DNA of 64,000 nucleotides from Legionella jamestowniensis (GTDB taxonomy: Bacteria; Pseudomonadota; Gammaproteobacteria; Legionellales; Legionellaceae): NCBI RefSeq assembly GCF_001467745.1, contig NZ_LNYG01000013.1:227751-291750 (forward strand), in the 5' to 3' direction. The notes beneath the pieces were generated by a model. That model searched no databases, was not told the DNA's origin, and saw only the letters and a list, made by a program, of their open reading frames with translations. Shown in pieces: positions 49,301 to 57,674 of this stretch (position 1 is its first letter; every line of letters starts with the position of its first letter). The translations under genes were made by a program, and so were the position numbers.

Positions 49301-52110
49301 AACTACAGTCTGAGAAGACTATTAAAAAACTGCAGGATGAAATTAAATTACAAGCCACACTGGATAGACTTTATACCCAAGCAATTGATAGGGCACAGCA
49401 GACATTGATGCAACAAGTCCATGCTTGGGAAAGTTTATTACTTGATCTTTATCCAAACGATATCAATTTGAAAAATGATCTTTATCAATGGCGTCAGGTA
49501 CTTTTAAGTGAATTGTCAAATGTACAAGAAACCAGCATTTCAGCAGATACCTTGAGCTTAAGCATTGCTCAATTCCAAAATGCAATTTGCAAAATTTGGG
49601 AGAATATCCGGGAAGAAAAATGGATAGCAAAGGCCCAACAAATAGAAAGACTTACCGCTTTGCAGCGTTTAAAACTTAATTATTTAAAACAGTTAGATCT
49701 CGCCAGGGAGTTAACTATTCAGGATGCGTTACAAGAAAAATCCCCTTCCTTTACAACCGCGGCTACTGCATTAACCTATCAAAATTTGGAAGCAGTGATT
49801 CTCGACAAGGCAGGGGCTGCTCTTGAATTTACCCAACCTGAAGAAGATGCTAAAAAACAACTGGAATTAGCCCAAAGCCAACAACTGCTTCCTCATTTAA
49901 TTGGAGAACTCTGTGCAGTTTATCCTGAAGCCATTAAGACACTAAATACCGACGAAAGATCGAGATCATCTTCATTTTTCCCAACCCTCTTGGTCTCACT
50001 TGCCGAGAAAGTTATTCAACAGAAAAATAAAGTACTACGCCAGGAAGATACAACGCAAATTACTCAATCAACCGTTGCGTTTTATCAAAACAAACTCAGT
50101 CAAGCCAGTGCAGCTGCCATTCAAGAGTTACTTGTAAAAATAAAGCCATTGCTCCTTGCACATACCCAAACCCTGGCTTCAATGCCATTGATTGATAAAT
50201 TTAAAATGCAAGGGCTGGTTCTTACCTTTACTAAACTTTATCGACAAGCCGGTCTTGAGCTAGACGAGCAATTAATTGCCCTGAGTATTCAATATGGTGA
50301 TGAAATCATGAAAATGCTGGCTCATCATCTTATGAATGAGTTTGCCTGGGTCAATCAAAATCCTCAACCTTTGCATGCCCTTCTGGAACGAACTGTTGCT
50401 AAAGAGGCTGCCAGCAAGATTTATCAAGTGGCTGAGGAATTAAGACAAGCCCCCCAGGACAAAGCTAAAATTCAAGCTCTCTATATGGTTCTTCAAGAGC
50501 AACGCGTGAAATTAAACGATGAATATCTCTTTTCATTGACCCATAAAAATCCGCGCAGTGTGATTAATACGGCCTTGACCGCGATTGAATCGCTAATTTT
50601 TGCACCTCATTGCGACCAGGAGTTTCAAGAGAGCTGCAATGATTCGGTATTATCTACTTATCATCTTGGTCAATTTCGCACCCAACTTGACGATATTTCA
50701 CAACAATTTAATGGAGATACAGTATGGAATTATCTTAAAACAACCTTGATTAATATAAGTGAGGATAATAATCAGATTTATCTTATTGAGGAATTATATG
50801 AGACTGTAAACCGCTTCAGCTCTTATACGGCGTATCAACCTTATAGTAATGCCCTGAACACGTTAAAACATCAATTGAGTCACTCCATAAAGTCACTTAA
50901 AAAAGTCGATGGTTTCAAGCAAGACACTCAAGACAGCCTCTTTGCCCATAAAGCGTCTCAATTTGCCGCTTTATTTCAGGTGTCAGAAGACCAGGTACGG
51001 ATTCGAAGTGGTTGTGATGGGATTCAATCCTATATTGAAGTACAAATTGATGATTCCCCCTTAAGAGAAGGGTTTACCGGGTATCAGTCATCTACCTTGC
51101 CAATGCTTGAAAAAGAACGCGCACAACTCATGTTGCAAAAAGAACAATTTGACCGTCATCGAGAGGCTCTGCTCCATTTAAACGACCCAAAAGCCTGTGA
51201 GATACTCCCCTTAGAACTACAAGAAAAATTTAAAGAGCTTTGGACATTAAAAAATTTGCTAAACCTGGATTGGACGACCCTCAATCGTTCGAGTGTGGTA
51301 GGTTTACCTGAATCTATTCTCACTATTCATCAACATATTCATCGTCTTGCTTACTGGGATTGGACGTCACTGCCTGATTTCGATGAAATAGAAAAATTTT
51401 CGGGAAAAACAGCCGGGGATTTCTATGGTGATTTGCCAGAAAAGCACGCAGTTTTAAACAGGTATGCCAAAGAAATACAACTCAAAAAATCTGCAGCAGA
51501 ACAAGTTATTGAAGAGAAAAAACGTGAGATAGCGGCTGAAGAAGAAAAACTCTCTAAAATTAATACTCAACTAAGTCTGCCAGACTGTAGTTTAAAAGAT
51601 AAGCTTCTTCTAAATGGCCAACTAGTGCTGATTAAAGCGAATATTTCCATTCTTCACACTAAACTTTCAGATCCAGTTAAAACCTTAGCAGCCATCACAG
51701 AAGAAGAAAGGATTGGGCAACTTAATCAGGATAAATTAACTCATACCCTGAGTTTAAAAACCAAAAATGTTATCGCTATTCTACAAGAGAGGGCTCAACA
51801 TCTTCTTTCAGACTACTTAAACGAAGCAAGTAAAAGGCTCATAGCTACTTATGGACAAGAGTTACATACAGTAACTACAACATTGGGGCAATTGGAACAA
51901 GTAGAATCTAAAAAATCCCTCTACCAAACCCGTCGTTTTTTTAGTACCCAAGAATTGTTAAATTATGAAGCAAGCGTGAAACAAGAAGAAGCAATGATTC
52001 CCACGAATCCGGCAAGGGAAGTGAGGCAACCGACTATGTTGACACGATTTTTCTGGGAGCCTGTCAGGCAGGTTACAACACAATTAGAAGCGTTAAACTT
52101 GCGCCTATAG
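43324..52110 (+). CDS. Giant protein with central SecA-like ATPase core, putative effector
   Basis: This 2928-residue protein is the largest in the window. Residues about 1-1400 are helical, repeat-like and unassigned. The core has SecA-type motor motifs in order: Walker A in NTGEGKSLIAPI (GEGKS 1457-1461), DEAD-like LDESDDAL (1559-1563), a motif V-like GTAMLARGIDINPG (about 1919-1932, compare SecA TNMAGRGTDI) and motif VI-like QIAGRAARNGKPGQ (1953-1966, compare SecA LRGRSGRQGD). The remaining 950 residues are helical, with a long coiled coil near 2715-2760. It is not SecA itself: the length, N-terminal region and context differ. The GTG start has GAGGAG upstream. Translocation as an effector is inference. 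Confidence 0.72.
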   Translation: MPANFENKYLQSLFDNLTASYETETNYTPIEVTLEPQHIKEEDIDILLQFVQEKRKRLFLFKLPNDEINSNILILSARRAFLDQTATDLLNTTTEPKINTLKEALNSASSTVRANIQIQKSIHLPRHSVVAVQRPQSEHIKQLEISNLVYVPIDLPELPNLVKQLSALGIQALQETAAQKIKEYSHAFTDGIIPRNLVKGFYIDSEQHALCYTDMPHRLPSALAPTLEIPTQLKLPSLGEALKVSPNLSDIILRHLLDTSDPLAQKEGLIHASPTSAKEISALLNACNPADAEFIVPMLAKLFILGGETHTRLFIKLLRNCLNKNLSIAFLKDPVAQDAFLSPRGIKNLQKLLKLPAEQKEWWNTLAIAHLKHEKHHFDFNNFFEAYTQIFLPRIADKNLTLPNPCPINHEGHLLVTLNRVLDVLEHAQNPQEQCLALEDLDWGPTGVHYAMIQAPTSERFLQVAACMHLEKAEDVKFNLETIYNHLNGDPEKLNMLLFRYLGQHWKSRIRLTDIEAQFVEIQNQATWSAEQKNQLLFILTCTFANEENLTAEHWQKMLKNSINLLQPLSHEERADLLQGLSRCFKFKPIPSFLQIQGLLLRLLELKTSFPDKNFKNELIAPYISCLENEGFELIDTLQERMEKTNSSPENNLSVVASFAVLLQNNRQNLTLDAIKLLARIDEPDLSQNDIDELMLAINKLEMNKGSVYSDVLLSLLSKINVSKSQPLPKRQQIQALINSIIESIYLPEESTLEKQEEWLKNSIIERNLLPGCVFGNGDISKLDDLIVDALITAVKKRNDVLQIKSLKASLQENLQSKLVPDQLKEQLNQELFPLFDALADLVELLQTPNPCFEEILNKFGYFEEKMPKLLNSTYSLRGLGETKGEYILSFILTGQRLATDNQTGRIFSGILTQLHGLINREIHAYFNDERNKNKVTDLDANTCLEWLAKFNDTHSLTFLFKEELVQKKVLPALKKTLQQLNTQDPDFENSILEAAGNLAEDQPADQSLQNYKTTIETIVSYLNFLIDVKDKASDQFYTIYKQLQTPPLSRLNYRQKQVLVNTLLRADPASLNLYLKLTTQAFEENPLADTAAIDRALNGLEALFELADLEAETQTLFFKMSVAHNLKNPTPFPLATLNELKKSHIEEETKSLILKQIIQILSRMTVNDSQDLVQDLVHRTQSFLSENPVHASLCIALLKRISLDNLSRDLSTYANILTQLASMNEENREKLIAILTGFANSKKDDTVNLPILLDISKGLGRRSAIDLDQVKQLFATPPYPIAHTLNSALLAHGSEKLQAYCSSFDTNPFAKTGETRPLSEHFTTERIQEALLSLEDLLHEVKLPPLLQLKLAKQLTYIETLGYTDPLKPYDYSELKKLTSSSRQQLKERATLLLNQLRSHQVPEEQLDLIQMELLAHLREIYFRTTGLFPNTTQMLMLLLSLHTPYTNLLMRINTGEGKSLIAPILAVLQWAQGGTVDVCTANRTLLIRDYENSCEPFFKFLEIKSSLIQSDSQPKDYQLNGINCSTLEDMALFRLAAKEAKQEAFIQNEHAIHLVLDESDDALLDQITLYKLVAENPSSEAKDIHAQWIYPLAYQFINLPTFRNTDSAKGKVWDEDEDVEQFRLYINKTINEKFNGDADKQNFMLATSNTQLRQWINASCKAAKLVENKHFIVRPLKEKDETGNEVTKKMVCIPLVRSTPKTGCIFTDGVQQALQARLKTENNAQTHYFFIDADPQVLASQSARGLVRFYQNTGGRLVGISGTPGDSIELQYLATQLGTQAISVAPYAGDNRKKHPPVFTFSRNETINAIHKAIDAVKRPVKKPRLEFDSDIPIQTLEEREAFILQTKDALEKWSQTQTQPILIVSEDFDDAQAIGKSFEAYKKAGFKIQIVTGKESPEELDRIVKQAGKANTITIGTAMLARGIDINPGTHPEGLFVIQPYTDSERMTIQIAGRAARNGKPGQWLPIYQVPAPTSWFTRFMYFLFPRYRQLQSEKTIKKLQDEIKLQATLDRLYTQAIDRAQQTLMQQVHAWESLLLDLYPNDINLKNDLYQWRQVLLSELSNVQETSISADTLSLSIAQFQNAICKIWENIREEKWIAKAQQIERLTALQRLKLNYLKQLDLARELTIQDALQEKSPSFTTAATALTYQNLEAVILDKAGAALEFTQPEEDAKKQLELAQSQQLLPHLIGELCAVYPEAIKTLNTDERSRSSSFFPTLLVSLAEKVIQQKNKVLRQEDTTQITQSTVAFYQNKLSQASAAAIQELLVKIKPLLLAHTQTLASMPLIDKFKMQGLVLTFTKLYRQAGLELDEQLIALSIQYGDEIMKMLAHHLMNEFAWVNQNPQPLHALLERTVAKEAASKIYQVAEELRQAPQDKAKIQALYMVLQEQRVKLNDEYLFSLTHKNPRSVINTALTAIESLIFAPHCDQEFQESCNDSVLSTYHLGQFRTQLDDISQQFNGDTVWNYLKTTLINISEDNNQIYLIEELYETVNRFSSYTAYQPYSNALNTLKHQLSHSIKSLKKVDGFKQDTQDSLFAHKASQFAALFQVSEDQVRIRSGCDGIQSYIEVQIDDSPLREGFTGYQSSTLPMLEKERAQLMLQKEQFDRHREALLHLNDPKACEILPLELQEKFKELWTLKNLLNLDWTTLNRSSVVGLPESILTIHQHIHRLAYWDWTSLPDFDEIEKFSGKTAGDFYGDLPEKHAVLNRYAKEIQLKKSAAEQVIEEKKREIAAEEEKLSKINTQLSLPDCSLKDKLLLNGQLVLIKANISILHTKLSDPVKTLAAITEEERIGQLNQDKLTHTLSLKTKNVIAILQERAQHLLSDYLNEASKRLIATYGQELHTVTTTLGQLEQVESKKSLYQTRRFFSTQELLNYEASVKQEEAMIPTNPAREVRQPTMLTRFFWEPVRQVTTQLEALNLRL

Positions 52111-52130
52111 TAAGTTAATTAACGGTTATC

Positions 52131-52157
52131 ACCTGGTTGGCACTTTGACAACCAGGT
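52131..52157. terminator. Hairpin between the giant gene and formate dehydrogenase gene
   Basis: ACCTGGTTG and CAACCAGGT form a perfect 9-bp stem with a 9-nt loop, 20 bp after the giant gene and 44 bp from the end of the convergent gene. T-runs are short. Confidence 0.6.
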
Positions 52158-52201
52158 TCATCTTGAAAATGCAATCACACACTAGGTTAATCTAAAGTCT
52201 A

Positions 52202-53389
52202 TTAGGTAATAGCTTCAGCACCACAAGTAGCATTGCCAGGACTATAGGAATAAGCACCACTCCCTGCAAGTTTACCGCCATCAACAATTAAATAGTCTTC
52301 TCGAATAGGTGTTTTCGCGAAATAGCATTCCAGAATTTCTCGAACACCAGCAGCATATCGTGCCTGAGCAGACAAGGAGGTACCTGAAATATGAGGCGTC
52401 ATTCCATGATGCGGCATCTGTCGCCATGGATGATCTTTCGGCGCAGGTTGTGGAAACCAGACATCCCCCGCATACCCTGCAAGCTGGCCTGTTTCTAATG
52501 CTTTCACTACTGCATCACGGTTACAAATTTTGCCCCGCGCAGTATTAATAAGATAAGCCCCCCTTTTCATCGTATGAAGCAGCCTTTCATCAAATAAGTT
52601 TTCTGTTTCCGGGTGTAATGGGCAGCATAGACACACAATATCACATTGGGACACCATCGCTTCTACTGAAGGGTGGAAACACGTCTGTAATTCTTTTTCC
52701 ATCGCTGTCGATAAGCGATGTTTATCGGTGTAATGGAGTTTAACGTCAAAGGGCTTTAGTCGTTTCATAGTCGCCAAGCCAATTCGCCCCGCCCCAACAA
52801 TCCCTACGCTCATGCCCTCAACATCATAAGATCTTGAAACACAATCTGCGATGTTCCAGCCCTTATCCAGTACCCATTGATAGGAAGGGATATAATGACG
52901 CACCAGTGTTAAAATGAGCATTAGATTATGTTCAGCTACGCTGATACTGTTGCTATAAGTTACTTCCGCCACTGTGATTCCCTTGGCCATTGCAGCCTCG
53001 AGATCAACGTGATCTGAGCCAATTCCAGCAGTGATTGCCAATCGCAACTGCCGTGCTTTTGCAATTCGCTCAGCAGTAAGATAAGCGGGCCAAAATGGCT
53101 GCGAAATGACTATTTCGGCATCCATCAACTCACTTTCAAAGCGTGAATTCGGTCCTTCTTTATCAGAAGTCACAATAAAGGTATGGCCTTCCTTTTCCAA
53201 AAAGCGGCGCAAACCTAACTCACCTGAAACAGAACCTAATAAATGCCCTGGCGTAAAATCAATGGCTTTAGGTGCTGGTAACCCCTGACCATTTGGATAA
53301 CATTCGATTTTCGGGAGCTCATTCCGAGCATAACGTGGAGGATAGCCGCTTACTGGATCCTCATAAAGTACACAGAGAACTTTTGCCAT
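52202..53389 (-). CDS. fdh: NAD-dependent formate dehydrogenase
   Basis: The 395-residue protein belongs to the D-2-hydroxyacid dehydrogenase family and matches the metal-free formate dehydrogenase subgroup. It has ITAGIGSDHVDL, the formate-site NSISVAEHN, the dinucleotide fold GIVGAGRIG with the NAD-selecting Asp in YTDKHRL, the catalytic Arg in INTARGKI, and the catalytic His in MTPHISGTSLSAQARYAAG. It oxidises formate to carbon dioxide and reduces NAD in the cytoplasm. The length is close to the Pseudomonas-type enzyme. It is a single gene, convergent with the giant gene. Confidence 0.9.
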   Translation of the reverse strand: MAKVLCVLYEDPVSGYPPRYARNELPKIECYPNGQGLPAPKAIDFTPGHLLGSVSGELGLRRFLEKEGHTFIVTSDKEGPNSRFESELMDAEIVISQPFWPAYLTAERIAKARQLRLAITAGIGSDHVDLEAAMAKGITVAEVTYSNSISVAEHNLMLILTLVRHYIPSYQWVLDKGWNIADCVSRSYDVEGMSVGIVGAGRIGLATMKRLKPFDVKLHYTDKHRLSTAMEKELQTCFHPSVEAMVSQCDIVCLCCPLHPETENLFDERLLHTMKRGAYLINTARGKICNRDAVVKALETGQLAGYAGDVWFPQPAPKDHPWRQMPHHGMTPHISGTSLSAQARYAAGVREILECYFAKTPIREDYLIVDGGKLAGSGAYSYSPGNATCGAEAIT

Positions 53390-53499
53390 TCACTTTCCTT
53401 GTAATGACTGAACAATGTCCAGAGTACAATAGGAAAAAGCAGCAAGCAACGCTTTTAAAGACCTCTTCTATAATTAATAAAAATAGTTTAAGGAAAGTT

Positions 53500-53883
53500 A
53501 TGCTTTTACGTGTAGCTATTTTAGGTTGTGCTATTGGTTTTTCGTTCGCCCAGGCAACGACTGTAGCCCAACCACAAGTTATTTTAGACTTTGCGCTTCA
53601 GGTGATGCAGCAATGTTATGAAGTAAAACATCAAATGGGAGCCCAGCTAGCGGAGTGTATGAATAATACTTTTAAAAACATACCCAATCCTGAGCATTAT
53701 AAAATCAATCTGAATGGAGACGTGCCCGGTGATAGTAAATTATTCATTTATAATCAGGCAGGTTATCGAATATATTGTGATCTCTTTACTGGAAAAACCC
53801 TAATCGTTAAGCAATGTTTTGATTTCCAAGGGAAACCTTTAACGAAAGGACAAACTCTCTCAATAACCCCCCCTTCAAATTAA
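53500..53883 (+). CDS. Hypothetical secreted protein
   Basis: From the ATG at 53500 (AGGAAA just upstream) this is a 127-residue protein with a signal peptide (MLLRVAILGCAIGFSFAQA). Its mature part includes four cysteines (MQQCYEVK, LAECMNN, IYCDLF, KQCFDFQ). The longer open frame from 53272 overlaps the formate dehydrogenase gene on the other strand and is unlikely. No family is recognised. Confidence 0.6.
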   Translation: MLLRVAILGCAIGFSFAQATTVAQPQVILDFALQVMQQCYEVKHQMGAQLAECMNNTFKNIPNPEHYKINLNGDVPGDSKLFIYNQAGYRIYCDLFTGKTLIVKQCFDFQGKPLTKGQTLSITPPSN

Positions 53884-53985
53884 GTCATTAAAAATCATGG
53901 TATAGGTAACTTTACCCATATAACCCCCGTTCAGCTTGGATTATAATTGAGCAATAAATTCATAATTAACTCTAATTAGATAGCA

Positions 53986-55188
53986 ATGAAAATCGAATAC
54001 TTACAAAAGAAAATTGACTTTATTAAAGAGGTGTATGAGCTCTTACAACAAACTTATGATTCTTTATCTATTATTAATGATGAAAATAAAAAGCAAAAAG
54101 AATTTAATAAGCTATTAAAAATTAATGAAATTATAAATAATAAGACAACAGTTATTAATTCCTTGGAAGAAAAACTTAAGACGAAAAAATCAAAAAATGA
54201 CCAATCTTCTGCAGAATATATTGATTCACAAGTAAAACAGTTATTAGACCATATAATCTCTGTTAGCTGCCCAGACTCTTCCCATAGTGCATTGAAAAAC
54301 ACTTACAGGATGCTTACGAAGACATTGTCCACATCTTTATTAGGGTCGATTTTTTCTTCGCCTTTAAAAAAATTTGATGCAGATTTAAAGAATTATTGTT
54401 CTCATTTAACCAAAGCTTTTCGTTTAGGACAACGTACGATTGAACAACAATTGCCAGAACATGAACAAAAAAAATTAATGCAGGTACGTGCAGGGGAATT
54501 TCAAAAATTGCCCCAAGACATTATAGGGTTTATTACGTCTTTATTGCCCACACAAGCGCTCTGCAAGCTTTCTGAAACAGGCCACTTTTTTAAAAAAATG
54601 ACTTTCGCCTCTCGAAAAATTCAATCCGAAGTAGCCCCCCGAAAAGCCCCTCAAATTAATGTCACTTTAATTGGTGACTCAAGAATTGGCATAAGAAGCC
54701 TCATTTCTCAGCTGACAAAAGGCATATTTCAAGAATTCCACATAGGTGCTCTTGAAGAAAAGCATTTTACAGGGGGTTTTTTATTAAATTATCAAAGTCC
54801 TCTTATAGGTGGTCGTGATTACTCTGCAACAATTAATTCCGACGCCTACATTAACAATCAATATAGGCGCACTAATATTTTCCTTCTCTGTTTTGATATT
54901 AGTGCTCGTGCAAGCTTTGATAATTTGGCTTATTGGTATAAAGAAGTTGTAGCACGTCATACAACTTGCCAATTTTTACTTGTAGGACTTAAAAGCGATC
55001 TCGCCGGGGAGAGGGAAATTACCCAACAGGAAGCTCAGAAATGGGCAGATACCTATCAGATGGATTATATAGAAACATCGGCAAAAACAGGCGTTAACCT
55101 CCACGAGTTAGAAAACAAAATTATTAAAATGCATAAACAGGTTTCTCATTCCATGAAAGAAGAGACCAGTAGATTTAAATTTCGCTAA
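53986..55188 (+). CDS. F-box and degenerate Rab-like domain protein, putative effector
   Basis: The 400-residue protein has three parts. Residues 1-165 are helical, with a coiled coil near 5-70. Residues about 174-205 read as an F-box (KLPQDIIGFITSLLPTQALCKLS...). Residues about 223-382 are Rab-like: INVTLIGDSRIGIRSLI in the P-loop position, FLLCFDISARASFDNLAYW, VGLKSD for the NKxD motif and IETSAKTG for the SAK loop. The P-loop lysine is replaced (GDSRIGIRS instead of GxxxxGKS) and no DTAGQE motif is visible, so nucleotide binding is doubtful. An F-box could recruit a host SCF ubiquitin ligase to a Rab-like partner. That role is inference. Confidence 0.68.
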   Translation: MKIEYLQKKIDFIKEVYELLQQTYDSLSIINDENKKQKEFNKLLKINEIINNKTTVINSLEEKLKTKKSKNDQSSAEYIDSQVKQLLDHIISVSCPDSSHSALKNTYRMLTKTLSTSLLGSIFSSPLKKFDADLKNYCSHLTKAFRLGQRTIEQQLPEHEQKKLMQVRAGEFQKLPQDIIGFITSLLPTQALCKLSETGHFFKKMTFASRKIQSEVAPRKAPQINVTLIGDSRIGIRSLISQLTKGIFQEFHIGALEEKHFTGGFLLNYQSPLIGGRDYSATINSDAYINNQYRRTNIFLLCFDISARASFDNLAYWYKEVVARHTTCQFLLVGLKSDLAGEREITQQEAQKWADTYQMDYIETSAKTGVNLHELENKIIKMHKQVSHSMKEETSRFKFR

Positions 55189-55213
55189 ACATAAGGTTAA
55201 TGTGCAAGTTACT

Positions 55214-55260
55214 GCTAAGGGTAGGTGCTGTTTAAAACAGTATACCCTTAGCATTTTCTT
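55214..55260 (+). terminator. Intrinsic terminator after the F-box/Rab-like gene
   Basis: GCTAAGGGTA and TACCCTTAGC, with inner CTGTTT/AAACAG pairing, are followed by ATTTTCTTTT. It sits between convergent genes and is well formed on the plus strand. Confidence 0.8.
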
Positions 55261-56088
55261 TTAATTGAATTGAAATGAATCAGTAAGGCTTGGATCTACT
55301 CTATCTTTCGATTTATTACCTCCAAACACTGTCATCGTACTACTACCTGGTTTTGTTGTTTTTTCCAGGGCGATGAGTTTACGCAACTCTTCATTGAGTG
55401 AGGCTTCAGAATCCAGTAGCTCCTGCTCCTCCCTGGAGGGCAAAGAAGCAGGATCCACCCCACGAATTTCTGTTTTATTACGCAGTTCGCCATAGTAATC
55501 CAATCCCATGCCGACTACAAAAGCATCAGGTGGAATCTCAAACCCCACATATTCAGGTCTGTAATTGTTGATTCGTGGTTGAACCTTTTCAACAAGTACA
55601 ATTAAAGAAATTTGTTTGGGACCAAAATTTTCAAGTAACTCTTTGATTTTTAAATAAGTTTTTCCAGTATCACAAATATCATCGATTATAAAAACTGTTC
55701 GTTCACCCAAATTGATCTTTGGCATGGAGCTTATTTTCAATTCTCCAGAGGTTAATTGATTCCCATAACTACTTGCTTGCATGGTGGTGTAGGAGTATTT
55801 ATAACCAAATTTATTTAATGTAGTTTGCAAAAGACTGGCAAAAGGATGAGCACCATCCATTAAACTAATTAACACAGGATTGGCATTACGATATTCTTTA
55901 ATTAGGCGTTCAGCCAACAATACAGTACGTTGTTCAATAGCTCGTTCGGTTAGGGCTTCCCCTTTTTTGTTAAATTTTTCTTCATCAATTTCTTGAATAG
56001 GACGAGCATTTTGCCACACTCTTTCTGTGATCTCTTCCTTTAACTTCTGAATAGTCCGTAATTTTTTGAGAATTTCATCCTTACTCAC
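55261..56088 (-). CDS. Phosphoribosyltransferase (hypoxanthine type) with extensions
   Basis: The central region (about 60-215) is a type I phosphoribosyltransferase. It has LMDGAHPFASLL, the PRPP-binding VFIIDDICDTGKT and a hypoxanthine-PRT-like VVGMGLDYYGELRN. The N-terminal 55 residues and the C-terminal 60 residues (Glu/Lys-rich then Ser/Thr-rich) are not part of the usual enzyme. I placed the start at the GTG at 56088 because GAGGTG lies five bases upstream; an ATG at 56100 adds four residues but lacks a site. Housekeeping Hpt proteins are shorter, so this is an unusual paralogue. Substrate is unproven. Confidence 0.78.
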   Translation of the reverse strand: MSKDEILKKLRTIQKLKEEITERVWQNARPIQEIDEEKFNKKGEALTERAIEQRTVLLAERLIKEYRNANPVLISLMDGAHPFASLLQTTLNKFGYKYSYTTMQASSYGNQLTSGELKISSMPKINLGERTVFIIDDICDTGKTYLKIKELLENFGPKQISLIVLVEKVQPRINNYRPEYVGFEIPPDAFVVGMGLDYYGELRNKTEIRGVDPASLPSREEQELLDSEASLNEELRKLIALEKTTKPGSSTMTVFGGNKSKDRVDPSLTDSFQFN

Positions 56089-56249
56089 AATGCACCTCAT
56101 GTACTGGTATTAAAGTGTTAGCGCTTGATTCTGTTTGAGAAGAGAAAAAAATGCAAGAGATGCTAGTTATAGAAGATGGTATTTCATAGCTTGTATCTTT
56201 TCATCTACAATAATTTGAATCCTTCCCTGGCTAATCCTCCTCAGATATA

Positions 56250-57425
56250 TCAACTCCCCATTACTACATACTTTCGATCATTTGGAGAATAAGGGATTGT
56301 CTCAGTATCTTTAGAATTTGAAAGCTGTTGCTTCAGTAACTCTAGATCCCCCTTTTCTCGGGCAGCTGCATAATCAGCAAAGAACCGATATGTTGTCGCG
56401 TTGTAATTGTTAAGGGCATGAGAAGCAATAGTTTCTACCATTTCGTTGGGTAACCGTCCCAAATAACAAATATTATTTTCTTCATTGCCCTTTGTCGCTT
56501 GATTCCAGGACCTCTGCGCCTGCAAGAACAAACGCGCCAAGCTTAGACTATTTATCGCGGGGATTTTCAGTTTATTTCTATTGCATATTTTTGCAATAGT
56601 ATCTAAAAACTTATCATCTATATATTCCTCATTGCAACGCACATCAAATTCAACAAGCGTAGTATTGTTAATTAAAGCATCAAGAAGTGACTGACTTATT
56701 TCTGGATTAATATCTAACCTAAATTTTGTAAGAGTTCTACTATTGGCCAACGCTATTGCGCCTAATCCTATATTGTTATCATAAATATCCAGACAGGTAA
56801 TTGTTTCGTTGCAAGCCAATGCTTGAGCACCATTACGTCCGATTCGGTTATGCGAAACTACCAAAGAAGTAATCGTTTTATTACTCGCCAATGCCTGCGC
56901 TCCTTTGTCACCAATACGGTTAAAAGAAGCATTTAATGTGGTAATGGTGTTATTGGCAGTTAATGCTTTTATATCTTTATCTCCAATTTCATTATCAGCA
57001 ATACTAAGACTGGTAATGGTCTTATTGTCGGCAAAGTACTGAACACCGGTTCCAATCTTGTTACAAGCAACACTTAAAGAGGTAATAATTTGATTATTGG
57101 CCAGATATCGGGCGCCACTAGCCCCCAGATTATTTTTCGCAATGTATAAAGAGGTTATCGTTTGATTCATAGCCAGTGCTTGAGCACCTTCATCTCCAAG
57201 TTGGTTGAAAGAAACATCCAGGGACGTGATGGTGTGATTACGCGCCAATAATTGAGCACCGGCCACTCCAATGTTATTAAAGCAGAGATTCAAGGTAGTA
57301 ATTTGTGGATTCTCTTTTAAGAAATCACAAATTAAGGGCACATCATCGTCATTAATAGACAATCTCTGTAAATCAAGCCGATTACCGCTAACACGTACTT
57401 TAATTCGTTCAAGGGTCAAAGACAT
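56250..57425 (-). CDS. Leucine-rich repeat protein with F-box-like tail, putative effector
   Basis: About nine LRR units of 22-24 residues of the ribonuclease-inhibitor type span residues 41-260, with a pattern such as TITSLDVSFNQLGDEGAQALAMN. After them, LGRLPNEMVETIASHAL (about 323-339) looks like a degenerate F-box. Eukaryotic-type LRRs of this sort are common in Legionella LegL proteins. The protein has 391 residues and no signal peptide or membrane segment. GGAG lies before the ATG. It could act as an adaptor in a host protein complex; that is inference. Confidence 0.75.
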   Translation of the reverse strand: MSLTLERIKVRVSGNRLDLQRLSINDDDVPLICDFLKENPQITTLNLCFNNIGVAGAQLLARNHTITSLDVSFNQLGDEGAQALAMNQTITSLYIAKNNLGASGARYLANNQIITSLSVACNKIGTGVQYFADNKTITSLSIADNEIGDKDIKALTANNTITTLNASFNRIGDKGAQALASNKTITSLVVSHNRIGRNGAQALACNETITCLDIYDNNIGLGAIALANSRTLTKFRLDINPEISQSLLDALINNTTLVEFDVRCNEEYIDDKFLDTIAKICNRNKLKIPAINSLSLARLFLQAQRSWNQATKGNEENNICYLGRLPNEMVETIASHALNNYNATTYRFFADYAAAREKGDLELLKQQLSNSKDTETIPYSPNDRKYVVMGS

Positions 57426-57674
57426 AAATAATTCTCCACAAACTGATTAATCTCAATGATGAGGATAAGCACGTAAAAAGAATTATTTAGAAAAGAATAG
57501 GTTACCCTCGCTGAAATAAATCAATTACATGATTACCTCAGCGATGAACCCGTTTAAAATTGGTTTAAACTAGACAACTTGTCAGTCCTCTGGCCTTTTC
57601 CAGAGAAGACACACCGCGTTAGACCAAAAATTATATAACAAGCATTAATTAAGTTCAACAAGAGTCAAATTAGC

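Noticed and set aside
53272-53499. Longer N-terminus for the secreted protein ending at 53883
   Set aside because: It would overlap the formate dehydrogenase gene on the other strand and lose the clear signal peptide start at 53500.
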